Source: Desulfurococcales archaeon
Lineage (GTDB): Archaea > Thermoproteota > Thermoprotei_A > Sulfolobales > AG1
Direction of reading: 5' to 3'
Assembly (NCBI GenBank): GCA_009903825.1
Contig: WYEN01000039.1
Coordinates: 1-64,000 of the forward strand
Length of the DNA stretch: 64,000 bases
Position numbers and translations under genes: made by a program. How positions within the stretch are numbered: position 1 is the stretch's first letter; every line of letters begins with the position of its first letter. Below the pieces are notes generated by a model, which did not search any database, had not been told where the DNA came from, and worked only from the letters and a program-made list of their open reading frames with translations. Below are positions 61,940 through 64,000 of this stretch, piece after piece.

Positions 61940-63082
61940 TTGATGAATGGATATTCTACAAATGCGTTGGAGAGACTGGCTAAAGAATATGCTGATCTTG
62001 CGATAATGTCTGAGAGAAAAGGCAAATATGAGGATGCTATCAAATATTATAAAAAAGCTGCTGAGGTCTTGAAAAAGATTATCACTTTAAACAGAGATAT
62101 AATGATGAAAGAAACATATATAGAGTATATAAAAGAGTATGAGAAAAGAGCTGAATTTCTAGAGAAGAATCTACAAAAACTTGCCTCAGGCCCTCAAGAA
62201 GGTTCTCAGGCTCAGGATGTAGATATTGATTTATTAGTCTCTCCACCTCCTAACATAACTTTTAATGACATAGTTGGTATCGAGGATGTGAAAAAAGTTT
62301 TAAAAAGATCTATTGTATATCCTATTAAAAGACCTGATCTTTATCCTAAAGAGATCGGATGGTCTAAAGGTGTTCTTTTATTCGGCCCGCCTGGTAATGG
62401 CAAGACAATGCTTGCAGGAGCAATTGCTAGAGAGATCAATGCTGCCTTTATATCTGTTGATGCTGCCAGTATAATGTCTAAATGGCTGGGAGATGCTGAA
62501 AAGAATGTGAGTAAAGTGTTTTCAAAAGCTAGAGAGATCTGGCTGAATAAAGGAGTTCCTGTGATAATATTTATTGATGAAGTCGACTCTCTCATGGGAA
62601 TATACTCGACAGAGGTTGGCGGGGAGGTTAGAGTAAGAAATCAATTTCTTAAAGAGATGGATGGCATACACACAAAAGGTTCTTCAGAACTTATATTTGT
62701 TATCGGAGCAACTAACAAGCCGTGGGTTCTTGACATGGCTTTCATAAGAAGATTTCAAAAAAGAATATATGTTCCGCCTCCTGATAAAGAGACTAGAAAA
62801 ATGTTGTTTAAATATTATACAAAATCTATCAAAATAGCCGATGACGTGGACTTTGACCATCTTGCTGAAATTACTGAAGGCTATTCAGCCAGTGATATTA
62901 AAGATATTGTGAGAGACGCTTATGAGATGTGTATTGAAGAGATGTTTGAAAAATCTATTGAAGAGCCTCCTCCTTTATCAATGAAACATTTGAAAACCGC
63001 TTTGTCTAAGAGAAGCCCTAGCATATCTCAAGACATGATCAAGGTTTTTATAGAGTGGAATAAAAAATTCGGAGCTATATGA
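61940..63082 (+). CDS. cdvC: CdvC, Vps4-type AAA ATPase
   Basis: A 380-residue ATPase that disassembles ESCRT-III polymers. The N-terminal MIT domain (about 5-75, ANALERLAKEYADLAIMSERKGKYEDAIKYYKKAA type) binds CdvB. The AAA core has Walker A GPPGNGKT near 150, Walker B VIIFIDEVDS near 208 and the arginine-finger region IRRFQKRI. The C-terminal helix closes the Vps4 fold. It is the last gene of cdvABC and is convergent with the DRG-type GTPase. Confidence 0.95.
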   Translation: MMNGYSTNALERLAKEYADLAIMSERKGKYEDAIKYYKKAAEVLKKIITLNRDIMMKETYIEYIKEYEKRAEFLEKNLQKLASGPQEGSQAQDVDIDLLVSPPPNITFNDIVGIEDVKKVLKRSIVYPIKRPDLYPKEIGWSKGVLLFGPPGNGKTMLAGAIAREINAAFISVDAASIMSKWLGDAEKNVSKVFSKAREIWLNKGVPVIIFIDEVDSLMGIYSTEVGGEVRVRNQFLKEMDGIHTKGSSELIFVIGATNKPWVLDMAFIRRFQKRIYVPPPDKETRKMLFKYYTKSIKIADDVDFDHLAEITEGYSASDIKDIVRDAYEMCIEEMFEKSIEEPPPLSMKHLKTALSKRSPSISQDMIKVFIEWNKKFGAI

Positions 63083-63085
63083 CGA

Positions 63086-64000
63086 TCAAATGTTTTTTGC
63101 ATGGATCTCTATTATATCTCCGTCTTCAACAACATGATCTTTTCCTACTCTCATGCCAGGATATTTAGCAGAAGGCCCCCAAATCTTGGCATATTGAAAT
63201 CCTTTATAAAGATCCTCATGTAAGATCTTTGCTATCTCAATAACTGTAGTGCCTCTCTTAATTATAAGTGGTTTTTCAGAGATTTTTCCATTGGGAGGCT
63301 TTGTATAAATTCTAATTAGTTCTAAAAGATCTGTTAGATATCTTCCTAAATCATCTGAGAAATATTCTTTCTCAGATACACACATAACAGGAGCCATATT
63401 TCCGACAGCTTCTATAAGTCTTCTACAATTATCTCCTTTTACATCAAGATCTTTTTTAGTTCCTATCACTATTGTAGGCTTATAAATATTTATTCCCATA
63501 AGAGCGTTCTCTACATCTTCTAAAGTAACTTTTCCAATGATCTTTATCTCAGCTCTATAAATCTTATAACTCTCTAATAATTTCTTCACATCTTCAGGTC
63601 CTGCATTAACGAGTTCTCCCATAAAAACAAACTTTATATTGTTTACGCCACTACTTTTTACAATCTCTACTCTACCACTAGGTCTCGTAATTATAATGCC
63701 TTCCTTCTCAAGAATATCTCTTAATGAAGTAAATTGTGCAACAGGATCTTGAGAAAGATCTATTGTCATGATAATTCCATCAGCATTTCTAGCTAATCCA
63801 ATCACTCTTCTATTGATCTTGACATCTTCATCAGGAACTATAGAAGGTGTATCAATTAATTGAAACTGTATATCATTATACACAAAAATACCTGGAACAG
63901 GAGTCTTTGTGGCATATGGTATATCGCTTATAACAACTTTAGCATTTGTAAGAGTCTTCATCAGAGTAGATTTTCCAGATTTTGTATAACCAATTAGAAC
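63086..64000 (-). CDS. DRG/Obg-type GTPase with TGS domain, 5-prime end outside the window
   Basis: Open from the window end to the stop at 63086 (about 304 residues visible). The frame continues past ATG 63961 through LIGYTKSGKST, the G1 motif, so the true start is beyond 64000. G3 is DTPS and a G4-type motif GTKKD is near the middle. The C-terminal TGS domain (about the last 70 residues) has GPSAKYPGMRVGKDHVVEDGDII. This order is that of archaeal DRG GTPases, which act on ribosomes. The G3 motif reads DTPS where DTPG is usual. Confidence 0.85.
   Translation of the reverse strand, partial: VLIGYTKSGKSTLMKTLTNAKVVISDIPYATKTPVPGIFVYNDIQFQLIDTPSIVPDEDVKINRRVIGLARNADGIIMTIDLSQDPVAQFTSLRDILEKEGIIITRPSGRVEIVKSSGVNNIKFVFMGELVNAGPEDVKKLLESYKIYRAEIKIIGKVTLEDVENALMGINIYKPTIVIGTKKDLDVKGDNCRRLIEAVGNMAPVMCVSEKEYFSDDLGRYLTDLLELIRIYTKPPNGKISEKPLIIKRGTTVIEIAKILHEDLYKGFQYAKIWGPSAKYPGMRVGKDHVVEDGDIIEIHAKNI

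Noticed and set aside
1-64000. CRISPR arrays or rRNA genes
   Set aside because: No regularly spaced direct repeats and no conserved rRNA segments were seen. The repeats present are palindromic end-like hairpins.

Overview
The window is a stretch of chromosome from a hyperthermophile-like archaeon of the Thermoproteota (Crenarchaeota). Evidence: a complete cdvA-cdvB-cdvC division operon plus a second ESCRT-III gene, archaeal TBP, PCNA, an ATP-dependent DNA ligase, Orc1/Cdc6, GatDE, aRF1, deoxyhypusine synthase, an archaeal lipid reductase family enzyme, TATA-type promoters, and a G+C-rich tRNA inside an A+T-rich genome (roughly one third G+C by eye). I cannot name the species.

Layout. 1-4 kb: NRAMP transporter tail, sugar-nucleotide transferase, ribbon-helix-helix protein, secreted Lon-type protease, tRNA-Leu. 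4-19 kb: NOG1-type GTPase, an unknown protein paired with an M20 peptidase, ThiM, RtcB, CBS, HIT, SpoIIM and YbaK proteins, GMP synthase, an NCS1 permease, a DHDPS-family aldolase, cobalamin adenosyltransferase and PGI/PMI. 19-32 kb: TyrRS, deoxyhypusine synthase, PhoU-like regulator, MFS carrier, Lhr helicase, then a run of DUF59 protein, SerRS, HTH protein, aRF1 and a PUA protein. 32-41 kb: CoA transferase, SQR-like oxidoreductase with a DUF1641 partner, aldo/keto reductase, lipid reductase, GatDE. 41-50 kb: TBP, ESCRT-III paralogue, DNA ligase, small membrane protein, enolase, amidohydrolase, Orc1/Cdc6, MoaA. 50-64 kb: dipeptidase, degenerate Ncs6-like protein, TrpRS, a TnpB element, Lrp regulator, PCNA, MBL protein, MscS channel, cdvABC and a DRG-type GTPase cut by the window end.

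Most genes are housekeeping: translation fidelity (three tRNA synthetases, GatDE, YbaK, aRF1, RtcB), replication (PCNA, ligase, Orc1), transcription (TBP, Lrp) and division (Cdv). The mobile component is one IS200/IS605-type TnpB element, one decayed 3-prime relic, and three solitary end-like hairpins.

The most notable observations are these. (1) aRF1 (release factor) can be read from a proper start only through a -1 shift on an A5 run, next to a premature UAG, which recalls bacterial prfB autoregulation but could be a sequencing error. (2) TyrRS has its conserved N-terminus but no canonical start codon. (3) Four unannotated C/D box guide RNAs share the same box spacing. (4) A 23-bp G+C-rich stem-loop lies at the 5-prime end of a TnpB gene whose protein seems to lack the RuvC-II glutamate. 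(5) AGATCT is strongly over-represented. (6) A promoter element is shared by cdvA and a small two-TM membrane protein gene.
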